Positions 1 through 9,448 of a stretch of 35,147 nucleotides of DNA are shown piece after piece. The position numbers and the translations under genes were made by a program. The notes under the pieces were generated by a model. The model was not told where the DNA came from, did not search any database, and was given only the letters and a program-made list of their open reading frames with translations. Each line of letters starts with the position of its first letter. The first letter of the stretch is position 1. Source of the DNA: Candidatus Zixiibacteriota bacterium (GTDB lineage: Bacteria > Zixibacteria > MSB-5A5 > WJJR01); NCBI GenBank assembly GCA_036397555.1, contig DASWIS010000018.1, positions 1 to 35,147 on the forward strand, written 5' to 3'.

Positions 1-2097
1 GTCACGGTCGATCATCTCCCAGCGATGCACGCGGCCGTTGCGCGTGATGGCGGCCATCCACGCCGCTTCGCCCTCAACGGGCATAATCATCGGCGGCGAC
101 AACCAGTCGCTGCCGTCGTCTTCACCGATGGCGACCGGGAAGACTGAATGCTCGGTGATGGACGTATCAAAGTCGAACGTCGTGTCGACGATGGCGACGT
201 CGCTGAGCGGCTGCCCACTCCAATCCCATCCGAGGATGTAGTCGTCATTGGCCGCGTAGATTTCCGGCATGCCATCGGGGGGCGTCGTCCATTGTCCCGC
301 TGACAACGTCAAATCGGTGACCGTGATCGCCGCCTGATCGCCATGCGCTTCTCCGGCGAAGACAGGAAACCCGGAGAGATTTGTTGCACTGGAGACACTG
401 AATTGCATCGAGGGCGACGAAATCCCGATGCCATGGATTCTGATGTCGGGAACGGCTCCGGTATGGCTGCCGACACGCGGCACCGACGATTTGGAAAACT
501 CCGTCTGCGTTCCCTGGCGCCAGTAATCGATCTCGCCGCCGGTATAGAAGGAGAAGATACCGGAGCTGCCGAGTCGCCTCAGGCCGCTGGCCTCGATGAG
601 CCGGACGAACAGGCGCTGGGGGTCCCACTGGAGGGTATTGGCCAGAAAGTTGTTGTCGATGTCGTCGTCGGGGACATAGTCGAGCGCCGCGACTCCTTCA
701 TCGACGTGCCAGATCAGGATGCCGCTTCCCGGCAGGAGGAAATCGAATTCGCTGGTCAATACCGGCGGCTGACCGGGAAAGGTGGTCGTGTCGGCCGGAC
801 CGAGAACGACATTGGTGTTTGAATCCAGACGCAGCCCGGCGCCGGAGGTGTACGAGATGATGCGAATGTCGCCCTGATTGTTCAAGGGGACCGATCCGAC
901 GACGTCGTTTTGGCGGTTTTCGATCAGATAATACTCTGTTTGTGAAATCGGCACGCGCCACATGTGTCGGTTGCCGGGGACTTCCTCGATCCCCTGCGCG
1001 AGCCACACGCGGGCATTGGCTGTGTCGGTGACGGTCTCGGCCGCGGCAAAGCCCAGGTAGGCGCGTGACCAGGCATCGGGATAGACCGGCACGGCGCCGA
1101 AGATGATGCGGGTGCGTTCGTCGATGGTCGCCTCGACGCCCAGATCGGCGCCGTTGTTGTCCATCAGACTGAAATTGCCGATCTGTGTCGCAAACGCGAA
1201 TGGGCCGGCGAAATTGGTGTTGTACAAATCGACCAGCCCCAGTTGGTGTCCGAATTCGTGCGCCATCACACCGTTGAGCACGGTGATGCGGTTGTCCTGT
1301 ATTTCGGTCTCCGGCATGATGGTCGCTTCCGACAGCGAGTCGGCGCCGCCTTTGAGCATCAGCGTTTCACCCAACGTCAGGAAGGCCGAGAACAGATCGT
1401 GCGGCGAGTCGCCGGCGATATCGGATTGGCCGTCAGCGCCGGCGTGAAAGAAAATTACGGCGTCGTAGTCGGAGAGCATGACGGACGGATCAACGGAAGC
1501 GGCCGTCGCGGCATCGACGACAAATTGGCGTAAGCGGTCGACAATGACCACCGAATCATCAACGACCTGTGTGCCGTAGTAGCCCATCGGCTCCGGCATT
1601 TGATAGGCGCTGTCGGCTGCGACGGGAAGCACCGTGTTGTCCAGCGTCAGCATGCCGTTGGAGACGACATTCCAATAGATTCCCAATGCGCGGAGATGCG
1701 CCGCGAAATACGCACGATCGTGCGGAGATGTGTCGAGGTTGTGGCCGTGCTCCTGGCGGAATGCCACAGTGTCGCGCATGTCGAAACGGCCGCGCCCCGT
1801 GGTCAGCGGATCGTCGGGTTCTTCAAATGGGAACTCGACACGGATGCCGAGGACGCGGATGGTGCGCGCCTCGTTCAGGGCCGCCCCCATGCCCGCCGGA
1901 CGGTGTGATGGACGTTCCGATCCGAGAATGTTCCGCCGCGACGGCTGCGGGCAAATGCAGCGTCGGGCGCGAGCCGACGGATCGACGACAATCTTGTCGG
2001 CGCGCAGCGGAATCAGCCCTCCCGCCAAAACTGGTCCGCCAGGGCACAGCGCGGACAAGGCCAGCGCCATCGCGACGAGCACAGTGTGAGCGGTCAT
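1..2097 (-). CDS. Secreted M6-like metalloprotease (3' end beyond window)
   Basis: Translating the minus strand from the ATG at 2095-2097 gives an open frame to the window edge (699 codons, no stop seen). Residues 1 to about 25 form a signal peptide ending near VLAGG. Residues 280-290 read HEFGHQLGLVD, the HExxHxxGxxD zinc motif of M6/immune-inhibitor-A-like peptidases; H280 and H284 are zinc ligands and E281 the catalytic base by family knowledge, and D290 is a likely third ligand. The sequence after the catalytic domain looks like beta-rich modules rather than more protease. It starts 26 bp after the PorV-like gene, so it is probably the last visible gene of that operon. An upstream in-frame GTG at 2113-2115 is an alternative start; neither start has a clear Shine-Dalgarno. 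A type IX sorting tail may lie beyond position 1, but this is not visible. The family call rests on the zinc motif and signal peptide. Confidence 0.85.
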   Translation of the reverse strand, partial: MTAHTVLVAMALALSALCPGGPVLAGGLIPLRADKIVVDPSARARRCICPQPSRRNILGSERPSHRPAGMGAALNEARTIRVLGIRVEFPFEEPDDPLTTGRGRFDMRDTVAFRQEHGHNLDTSPHDRAYFAAHLRALGIYWNVVSNGMLTLDNTVLPVAADSAYQMPEPMGYYGTQVVDDSVVIVDRLRQFVVDAATAASVDPSVMLSDYDAVIFFHAGADGQSDIAGDSPHDLFSAFLTLGETLMLKGGADSLSEATIMPETEIQDNRITVLNGVMAHEFGHQLGLVDLYNTNFAGPFAFATQIGNFSLMDNNGADLGVEATIDERTRIIFGAVPVYPDAWSRAYLGFAAAETVTDTANARVWLAQGIEEVPGNRHMWRVPISQTEYYLIENRQNDVVGSVPLNNQGDIRIISYTSGAGLRLDSNTNVVLGPADTTTFPGQPPVLTSEFDFLLPGSGILIWHVDEGVAALDYVPDDDIDNNFLANTLQWDPQRLFVRLIEASGLRRLGSSGIFSFYTGGEIDYWRQGTQTEFSKSSVPRVGSHTGAVPDIRIHGIGISSPSMQFSVSSATNLSGFPVFAGEAHGDQAAITVTDLTLSAGQWTTPPDGMPEIYAANDDYILGWDWSGQPLSDVAIVDTTFDFDTSITEHSVFPVAIGEDDGSDWLSPPMIMPVEGEAAWMAAITRNGRVHRWEMIDRD

Positions 2098-2123
2098 CGC
2101 ACTTATGTGAGTCACCGTCCCGA

Positions 2124-4790
2124 TCAGAAGCGCCCCGTAAAGCTGTAACGAACCGTGTTCGCCAGCGGCAGATTGTCCTGCGACGGGATATAGCCGATGT
2201 CCAGGTGCATGTTTTCCAGCGCCAGGCCGACGCCGACCGTCATCGTCTTGATTTGTCCGTCCTCGTCGTGGATGTAGCCGCCGCGCAGCGCGATGGTCGA
2301 AGAGTACCAGTACTCCGCGCCGACGTTGTAGATGATTTGCTTGAACTCATCGGATGCGCCGTCGCCCAAGTCGACCAATTCCTTGTTGAAATCCGTGACG
2401 AGCGTGAGCCGATTGTACGGCGAATCCCACAGTTTGTATGCGAAACCCACTCCGAGATTGCGCGGCAGCGGGTCGGATTGCTGCGCGTCGATGTAGGAGA
2501 TGTCCGGCCCGAGATTGGTGACCGCCCCGCCAAGCGTCAGCCGTTTCCACGGCGTGTTGTACAGAAAGCCGGCATCGAGCGCAAACGCCACGGCGCTGCC
2601 GGAACCGATTTCGGTGCCGGCGCCCTGATCGGCCAGACGGGAGTAGATGATCTTGGCGGTCAGGCCGGCGGCGAGATTGTGAGACAGGCGTGTGCCATAG
2701 GAGATCGACGTGGAGAGGTCGAACGAGTGGAACAGATCGACGACATTGCCGAATTCGTCGGTGCGGGGGATCTCGCCGTATGTCAGGAAGGTGATCGCCG
2801 CGCCGAATGTGCCATAACCCTTTTTGTTGGTCACAAATGTCAGGTATTCAAAGTACAAGTCGAGGTTGAATTCCGGCAGCCACGGGGCATGCATCAGACT
2901 GACTTCCTTGTGCGACTTGCGGAAGACGACCACGCGCTCGTCGGTCACAAACCACAGATCGTCGCCGGTCCTGGCGATCGCGCGCACGGCATCATGGTCC
3001 AGATCGGCGTGGAAGTAGCGATCCCATTTCCCCGACTCGTAGGCCAACTGCCCCACCGAGGTGGCAATCAGCAGATCGTTTCCTTCGGCCAGCAGGTCAT
3101 TGACCTCGGCCCCAGCGGGATTGCGATAGACGTAGATCGTCCTGTCGGCGGGGATGTTGTCGTCGGGCAGCCCGTTGTAGTCCCGGATGTATCGGGCCAG
3201 CCGCTGCACGCGCGCCGGCGTCGCATGCTGTCCCAGCCGCAGAGTCGCCACCGCTTCAGTCGTCGTCTCCGACTCGGAGATGTACGGGGAATATCCGTAT
3301 GACGTCCACGCACCACGCGCAAAGCGGTATGAGCCGAGGTTCGATCCGACCCACAGCCGACCGTACGTGTCGACCGTCATGGCGGTAATCTCGCCGCGCA
3401 CGCCGGCGGAGTACGGCACCAAAACCGTATCTCCCGGCTCCAGACCCGCATCGCCGTCGAGATTGTTGATGCGCACGACTTCGTCGCGGACGGCGGCAAT
3501 GCGGACGGCATCTTCGGAATCGAGATAGCGCGACAACAGCGATTCGAGATCATCGCCGACGTTTAACACCTGCTGATCGTCCGTGCCGAAGCGATTACCA
3601 TCGTAGCGTGCCAGTCCGAATGAGCCGTAGACCCATCCGGTGCTGGCGCCGTGCAGGGCCAGGATGTCGACGCGTCCGGACGGTAGTCCCATTTCGGGGC
3701 CCAAGCGCGCCCATTGTCCGGAGTGGCGGACCAGAATCCCGTTGTCGGTGCCGACCCAAAGACGGCCGCCGGCGGCGATATCCAACGCGTGCACCGACAT
3801 TTCCGACCAATCTTCCGCCTGATCGGGGGCGGGTACCATGCTCCATCGGTCACCATTGAATTCCAGCAAGCCGTTGCCGGCGGCTACGTACAAGACCGAC
3901 CCATCGCCGGTGATGGCCGTGACCGGGGGCCGGATGATGTCCGACAGGGACAGCGTCGTATTCGAAGGCAGGATGCGCCCGGTGGCATGCTCCATGGCAA
4001 AACGCACGCGATCCAATTGCGTGGCATCGGCGGGCCCGTCGCGGAGCGCTGTGATGGCCGTGCGCAGCTCCGGGATGCGGTCGTTGACGAGCCGTCCCTC
4101 GCGGTGGGCGATGCCCAGTTCACGGATGACATTCTCCATGACCGTGCGGTCACGGTAATCCTCCGGGATCGCCGCGTGGACCTTGTCCATCATGGCGGCA
4201 AATTCTTCGGCGGGAATGCCGACCGTGCGCGCCGCCGAACCCCGTGCGATGTCGTCCGCTTCACCTTCGGATAAGAACGGGGCATAGCGGCGAATCGCGG
4301 ACGTGATCGAACGCATGCCGCCGGTCGACAGTTCGACGGCATTCGCCGGAATGCCGCTCTGCCCGGAACGGAAAACGGCCAGGCCATCGTCGGTCAACAG
4401 CCACAGATCGTGGGCATCGACATGTTCGCCCGGCAGGCCGTTGCGAAGCGGAACCGCATCACGCACCCGGCCGGCACTTTTGTGTTCGTACTCATCCCAT
4501 TCGCTGTTGAGCGGATAGATCCCCAGACCGGCCGGGTTGTAGTGGGTCGCGGTCGCGTCATCGGCGAGTGCGACAAACGCCTCGCCCATGCCGGCCGCGC
4601 GCGCGCCTGGCGCGATGCGCAGGAAAAGAACACCCGCGTTGACCTGCGCCTGCGCCATCCGGGGGCACGCGAGGAATATCAGCGCGATTAAAACGGCGCG
4701 GACGGCGAGAATCGCTGCGTGTCGCAGAGACAACACGCGGTTCGGTCGCATCGGAGATTGGTCCATCGAATGTGGCCTGGTGAAATGCAT
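2124..4790 (-). CDS. PorV/PorQ-like outer-membrane barrel with inserted beta-propeller
   Basis: The N-terminus has a signal peptide ending AQA, followed by the PorV/UPF0164 signature (LRIAPGARAAGMGEAF, then ATHYNPAGLG). In a usual PorV the barrel would continue directly. Here about 540 residues intervene (roughly residues 93-633), containing propeller-type repeats such as LWVGTDNGI and LWVGSNLGS. The barrel then resumes (WLPEFNLDLYFEYL, ITFLTYGEIP) and runs about 255 residues to the end at RYSFTGRF. PorV-type proteins shuttle or dock type IX cargo at the outer membrane; the propeller may bind a ligand or partner, which is inference. The frame extends up to 4859, overlapping the C25 stop by ATGA. 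I chose the ATG at 4788-4790 because an AGGGG lies about 10 nt upstream and it puts the signal peptide near the N-terminus; ATGs at 4766 and 4751 are alternatives. It lies between the sortase and the M6 protease genes. Confidence 0.82.
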   Translation of the reverse strand: MHFTRPHSMDQSPMRPNRVLSLRHAAILAVRAVLIALIFLACPRMAQAQVNAGVLFLRIAPGARAAGMGEAFVALADDATATHYNPAGLGIYPLNSEWDEYEHKSAGRVRDAVPLRNGLPGEHVDAHDLWLLTDDGLAVFRSGQSGIPANAVELSTGGMRSITSAIRRYAPFLSEGEADDIARGSAARTVGIPAEEFAAMMDKVHAAIPEDYRDRTVMENVIRELGIAHREGRLVNDRIPELRTAITALRDGPADATQLDRVRFAMEHATGRILPSNTTLSLSDIIRPPVTAITGDGSVLYVAAGNGLLEFNGDRWSMVPAPDQAEDWSEMSVHALDIAAGGRLWVGTDNGILVRHSGQWARLGPEMGLPSGRVDILALHGASTGWVYGSFGLARYDGNRFGTDDQQVLNVGDDLESLLSRYLDSEDAVRIAAVRDEVVRINNLDGDAGLEPGDTVLVPYSAGVRGEITAMTVDTYGRLWVGSNLGSYRFARGAWTSYGYSPYISESETTTEAVATLRLGQHATPARVQRLARYIRDYNGLPDDNIPADRTIYVYRNPAGAEVNDLLAEGNDLLIATSVGQLAYESGKWDRYFHADLDHDAVRAIARTGDDLWFVTDERVVVFRKSHKEVSLMHAPWLPEFNLDLYFEYLTFVTNKKGYGTFGAAITFLTYGEIPRTDEFGNVVDLFHSFDLSTSISYGTRLSHNLAAGLTAKIIYSRLADQGAGTEIGSGSAVAFALDAGFLYNTPWKRLTLGGAVTNLGPDISYIDAQQSDPLPRNLGVGFAYKLWDSPYNRLTLVTDFNKELVDLGDGASDEFKQIIYNVGAEYWYSSTIALRGGYIHDEDGQIKTMTVGVGLALENMHLDIGYIPSQDNLPLANTVRYSFTGRF

Positions 4791-4855
4791 GTGGTGTGTG
4801 CCCCTGTTATCGTTAAGTGCCGCGTGGTCCCACCGATTCCGTACGTCGCCGGTCA

Positions 4856-7800
4856 TCATCGCGAGACCACCAGTTTGGTTTCCTTGTATGTAGTTTTATC
4901 GACCGAACCGCCGTCGCTGACGACTGCGCCCCGGGCTTCGATCTGCGCCAAATACACGCCGTTGCCCACTGCATTCCCCTGCTGATCGGTGCCGCGCCAG
5001 ACAGCCTCGCCGTCGCGGGCATCGCGCAGCTCCCAGATTTTGCGCCCCGCCAGGGTGAAGACGCGAATCGTCGCGCGGGTCACGGCACGGGTGGCGCGAA
5101 AGTAGAAGGTCGTTTCATCCTCGAACGGATTCGGGTAGCTCATGAACTCGGTGATGGAGAATTCCAGGGCAGCAGTCACGGACGTGATGTCGACCTGCGC
5201 GGTCCAGATCGTGGAATTGTTGGCGTTGTCCCACGCTTTGACGACGAAGCCGGCGGGCCCCTCGGAGACATCCTCGAGGCGGTGGACGACGCGACCGGTG
5301 ACGCGCGAGCCGGGATCATACGCGAACGCCTCAGTCAGATCAATCGGCGTATTGGCGCCCTCAGTGAAACCGAATTCAATGCGGTGTCCCGGCGAGCCGG
5401 TGAGATTGATTCCCGAGGAGTCGGCGATGACGATGGTGAGACCGGTACCGACGGGCAGACGAAAGCCGTCGGCGATGGGCTCCCCACCATCGTTGAAGAC
5501 CATGATGGTGGGCCCGGCCGTATCGGTTACCGGCTGCGCCGTTGCGGCCACCGTCAGTTCCCGCGATGCGCCGTTGGCCATGCGCGGAGCCGACACGGCA
5601 TGTCCGAGAATCCGCGCGCCGGTCTGCCCGTAGGCAACATCCTTGGGAAGAATGAAGGAGAAGTCGAACTGCCCATCGGTGACCGGAATCGTCCCGCGGT
5701 AGAGAGTCCCTCCGGCCAGATCATAGTTTGCGGTGAGGGCGCCGCTGGCGATCGCATAGGTGCGTTGCCGTGGAACATCGCGGACCGTGACGAACAGTTC
5801 GCCATCGAAATCGGTCAACAGGACGCTGTCGGGATCGGTTATGATCCCCGCGACCGTGGCCAGCGTGAGCGCGGTGAGTGAATCGGGTTCGATGCGCGTG
5901 AAGACGACGCGGTTGTCCGGTGCGCCGATTTGCATCGCCGGATCGCCGAAGAGGATGTAGCCGCGGTCGATGTCGCATGCGCGTGGCGGCGCCGTCGAGC
6001 AACGCGCGGCCGAACAGTTGGATGTCGAGTATTGCCGTTTCAGCTTGGCGGTCAGCAGGGCGGCGGCGATGCCGGTCAGCCGCTGATTGAACAACAGGTC
6101 GAAGACTTCTTCGTTCAGTTCGGTGTTCTGGGCCAGAAACGAGCTGCGGGTCGCCGAAACGACCGCGACGGCTCCGCCGCCGGACATGCGCAGCCACTCT
6201 TCGGACATGCCCTCCTCGGCCGGATCGTCGAAATACCCGATGTCGCAGGAGAATGTCAGCACCGCGGTCGGGGTGTCGCGATTGGTCAGGCGGGGCAGGT
6301 CCTCGGCGCGGCGGAAAACGCCTTCGTGCGCAAGGATATTGCGGTTCCCGTGCCCGACATAGTTGAAGAGGAGCGCCCCGGCATTGAGTGAGGCGACCGC
6401 GGCCTCTCTGGCCGAGGGCTTGGTGCAGCCCTGCGCCCCCGGATCAAAGCAATCGGGGTTGTTGAACGGAAACTCGACCATGTAAATCTTGTTGATATCC
6501 AGCCGCGGCGGGATGCTGTTGTCGGCCACGCGCTCGGCGGCAATCGTCAATTCCAGATCGATGACGTCTTGCGGCCGTTCGCTGTATTCATCGTCGGCCA
6601 GAACCACCACGCGCGATCTCCATGGCCCGAGGTTTTCGGAGGATTCGTAGCGCCTGACTTTGTCGGTGATGACGGCGACTTCCTGGGCATTGCGAACCGG
6701 CCAGCGGCCGATCAGCATGTCGGGCATGATCGGATCGGCGCCGTCACCGTCGGAATCGAGGATCGGATCATCGGAAAAGTAGACATAGCGGTCGTCGGAG
6801 ATGGCGCTCCCCTCGGCGGTGATATAGGGCGGGACGTAGTTGATCCCTCCCAGGCCGGTGCGATTCAGGAAGTCGTAAGTGCCGTCGCCGACCAGCAGCG
6901 CGTATGCCGGTACCGGCTGCGGCCAATGGACATACGTGTGTCGCAGGAAGCGGCGAACCGCGACCGGATCGATCAACCCCAGTGCAAAGCTGTTGTAGAC
7001 ATCTTCGATGGCAACATAGCGGACCGACAGACCATCGCGCATCACGCGATAGGACACAAAGTCGTTCATCGACGTCTGGAGCGACTGCGGACCGATGATG
7101 ACATAATCGACGGCAGTGCCCGGGTTGTGCAAATCGGGGGGCTCGACCATTGTCAGGGCGACCGGGCGGCCGCGAAGAGCCGATTCGGTCGCATACAAAA
7201 GTCGCCGCTGCGGAGACGTCAAATCGAGCGTGAACAACGCCAGTGTACCGTTGATCAGGGGCTGCTCGATAGTGATCGGCGTTGCCGGATCGGTAATGTC
7301 CCAGAGTTCCGGTGCAACGGCATTGGCCAAAACGATCCGCGTCAGTTGCGATCCGGGGGGCGGCGCACAGCGAAAGGGGCCATCGGCCAGATCGAGCCGT
7401 CGCTCAAACGTGATGCTGTAGTGATCCAGCAGAAAGTCCGGCGTTCCCGGGAGTGTGTCGGGAGCAAAGTCGAGGATGTGCTCGGCCCCAGGGTCGAAGG
7501 ACGGCACGTCGATGACAGATACGTGGCAACCCTCCTCGGTCGGATCGGTGCCGGTCAACGCCGGCGGCATGTAAATGTTGTCGACGAGGAGACGCGCGGG
7601 ATCAAGGCCCTCTCGCCCGGCCCAGCTACGGATTTCAAACCGTGCCGGCTGATTCGGCTCGGCATATGCCGCACGCCCAACCAGCAATTCCGCACTGCGC
7701 TGATTGCGCCAATACAGCGAATAGTAGCTGGCGACCGTGCCAAACGACGTGTTGCGGAATATGCGGTCTTCCTCGTATCGCACGCGCGCGGTGGCGCTGA

Positions 7801-8905
7801 ACAGCTCGACGGGATTGGGGGCGCTATTCTGTGACGGTCGACGCTCGATCCGCCGCGGTTGGCCCTCGAAATCGCCGTCGAATGCGAGCCAATAGACATT
7901 GTCGCGCGTGTAGCGGTTGACGATATCGGTCGGGTTACCCGCCTCATCCAATTCCCAGCGATTGAGCCCCTCCGACCAAAAGACGAGTTCGTCGCCGAGG
8001 TCGAATCGCCCGTCGTCGGCGCCGGAAATGGAGATGCCGACCTCCCGCAACGGCGGTTCGGGATCGGCCATCGTCGTTGATACCTGGCGTCCGGGGCCGG
8101 CAAACAGGCGAAACGCACGCGGATCGACCGTGCCGCGATCGACGCCGGCGGAGGAAAGATCGGCGGCCGTCACGACGACCGGGCCATCGGTTCGTGTCCG
8201 GATCGCGACCCAGCGATTCGCACCGGCAAACGGATTGGGGGCGACCGCCGCTTTGCGCAAGGGCACATTGTCTGCGCTGCGCCACCGGCGCGCCTGTTCG
8301 GGGTTGATGACGAGTCTGTCGAGTATCGCGTCGAAAGGGCCGCTGTGATTCGGCACCATGGCGATCGGGCCGACACTGCCGGGGCGATCGAAGGTCACGT
8401 TCACCGTCATGGACGCGACGTGGCTGACTTCACCGTCCGCAGAGGTAATCAACACCGGATGCAGAAAGAGGCGGGCCACATGCTGATGGCGAATCCAGAA
8501 GAGGCCGTCCACGACCAGGCGATCGGAGGGGTACACGCCGCCCACGGCATCCAGGGCGGAGGGATCGTCAAACGCGAGTCCGGCGTAAGCCGCCGTAACC
8601 GGGGCGGAATAGTCAATGAGTTGAGCGTGAACCGATTCACAATCCGACGGAATCGCAACGTAGACGACGCGTCCGGGAATCGGTGGAAAACCCCCGTCCC
8701 TGCGGATCGCAGTTCCGGGGAAAACCGGCGCATCAGAATGTGTTCCCTCACTTGTGGAGAGCGCGTTGCTCGTGTATCGAAAAACGACGGATTGCGGGGA
8801 AGATTCTATGAGAGCAAGATCGGACGGGACGGGTTCAGCATGAGCCGCGCGAGTGCTCGCGACTAAGACAAGCGGGAGAAGCGATGCGATGAGTTGGTGG
8901 CGCAC
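4856..8905 (-). CDS. porU: C25 (gingipain/PorU-type) cysteine peptidase, probable type IX sortase
   Basis: The protein is about 1,349 residues. It has a signal peptide (RHQLIASLLPLVLVAS to AHA), a long beta-rich N-terminal region, and a C25 domain with the VGHGN histidine motif (H852) followed 35 residues later by FSCDIGYFDDP (C887). This spacing and the downstream GGGAVAVVSATR strand match the gingipain/PorU His-Cys dyad. The last roughly 90 residues form an FlgD-like sorting domain starting at YPNPFEDETTFYF. PorU removes C-terminal signals from type IX cargo and attaches it to the surface. Its immediate neighbour is a PorV-like barrel, its usual partner, which supports sortase over a plain secreted protease. 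The frame extends to a TTG at 8923, but the GTG at 8903-8905 has a GGAG 5 nt upstream and gives a clean signal peptide. A gingipain-like effector protease is the main alternative. Confidence 0.82.
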   Translation of the reverse strand: MRHQLIASLLPLVLVASTRAAHAEPVPSDLALIESSPQSVVFRYTSNALSTSEGTHSDAPVFPGTAIRRDGGFPPIPGRVVYVAIPSDCESVHAQLIDYSAPVTAAYAGLAFDDPSALDAVGGVYPSDRLVVDGLFWIRHQHVARLFLHPVLITSADGEVSHVASMTVNVTFDRPGSVGPIAMVPNHSGPFDAILDRLVINPEQARRWRSADNVPLRKAAVAPNPFAGANRWVAIRTRTDGPVVVTAADLSSAGVDRGTVDPRAFRLFAGPGRQVSTTMADPEPPLREVGISISGADDGRFDLGDELVFWSEGLNRWELDEAGNPTDIVNRYTRDNVYWLAFDGDFEGQPRRIERRPSQNSAPNPVELFSATARVRYEEDRIFRNTSFGTVASYYSLYWRNQRSAELLVGRAAYAEPNQPARFEIRSWAGREGLDPARLLVDNIYMPPALTGTDPTEEGCHVSVIDVPSFDPGAEHILDFAPDTLPGTPDFLLDHYSITFERRLDLADGPFRCAPPPGSQLTRIVLANAVAPELWDITDPATPITIEQPLINGTLALFTLDLTSPQRRLLYATESALRGRPVALTMVEPPDLHNPGTAVDYVIIGPQSLQTSMNDFVSYRVMRDGLSVRYVAIEDVYNSFALGLIDPVAVRRFLRHTYVHWPQPVPAYALLVGDGTYDFLNRTGLGGINYVPPYITAEGSAISDDRYVYFSDDPILDSDGDGADPIMPDMLIGRWPVRNAQEVAVITDKVRRYESSENLGPWRSRVVVLADDEYSERPQDVIDLELTIAAERVADNSIPPRLDINKIYMVEFPFNNPDCFDPGAQGCTKPSAREAAVASLNAGALLFNYVGHGNRNILAHEGVFRRAEDLPRLTNRDTPTAVLTFSCDIGYFDDPAEEGMSEEWLRMSGGGAVAVVSATRSSFLAQNTELNEEVFDLLFNQRLTGIAAALLTAKLKRQYSTSNCSAARCSTAPPRACDIDRGYILFGDPAMQIGAPDNRVVFTRIEPDSLTALTLATVAGIITDPDSVLLTDFDGELFVTVRDVPRQRTYAIASGALTANYDLAGGTLYRGTIPVTDGQFDFSFILPKDVAYGQTGARILGHAVSAPRMANGASRELTVAATAQPVTDTAGPTIMVFNDGGEPIADGFRLPVGTGLTIVIADSSGINLTGSPGHRIEFGFTEGANTPIDLTEAFAYDPGSRVTGRVVHRLEDVSEGPAGFVVKAWDNANNSTIWTAQVDITSVTAALEFSITEFMSYPNPFEDETTFYFRATRAVTRATIRVFTLAGRKIWELRDARDGEAVWRGTDQQGNAVGNGVYLAQIEARGAVVSDGGSVDKTTYKETKLVVSR

Positions 8906-9448
8906 CTTGGCTCCGTCGAACAACGACGACTATGAACTTGTCGACCCGCCTGATCGCGGGCAAACAACCATTCAGCCAGGTGCTTTACAACCTCCTCAGT
9001 TCGTTTGCCTGTCTCTTAAAACCGCTTGGCAATAAGCATCTTACGCTTGTTTCTGTCAACTATTCTTTACGTCTGCGGGCCCGCCCAGCTTCTGATACGA
9101 GCGATCGACAGGGCTGTTCCCGTCAGAACGCAAATCCGGGGCCGCTGTGGAGAGGCGTTGTCCTGATTCTGCGGCAACGATTTAAGACATCCCCAGCAGG
9201 GATTCGGCGATCGGATGCGGAGATTACTCGCACGCCAGTTGCGCACTTTTTGCAAGCACACGGGCGGCCGATGTCAGAATCCGGGGACGCTCTGATGTCT
9301 GAAGTCGTTGTGTGTCAGCATATTATATTGACGGGTCGAGGAGACGCCGTATATTCCTATTTGGCGATTCGGTCGGTCGCCATACTTTAACGACAGCACC
9401 GTTACCCCCGCCGCGATCGCGGCAAAACACGCCATTGGGAGTTGAGTG
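8906..9448. other. Divergent intergenic region
   Basis: This 543 bp region separates the leftward C25 operon from the rightward subtilase. I see no credible coding frame with family features. It must hold promoters for both directions. A good plus-strand candidate is listed separately. On the minus strand a perfect TTGACA (reverse complement of 9054-9059) is present, but no convincing -10 lies 16-18 nt away. Confidence 0.6.
9328..9355 (+). promoter_or_regulatory. Sigma-70-like promoter for the subtilase gene
   Basis: TTGACG (9328-9333) and TATATT (9350-9355) are separated by 16 nt, about 90 bp ahead of the subtilase start. The match is to the general housekeeping consensus. Promoters of this lineage may deviate from it, so this is a candidate only. 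Confidence 0.45.

Noticed and set aside
1569-3302. Long plus-strand open frame opposite the M6 and PorV-like genes
   Set aside because: The frame is an antisense shadow of GC-rich coding DNA. Its translation is arginine-rich with no domains, whereas the minus strand encodes recognised motifs.
6569-7834. Plus-strand open frame opposite the C25 gene
   Set aside because: It is a shadow of the C25 coding frame, with no signal, motif or ribosome-binding site.
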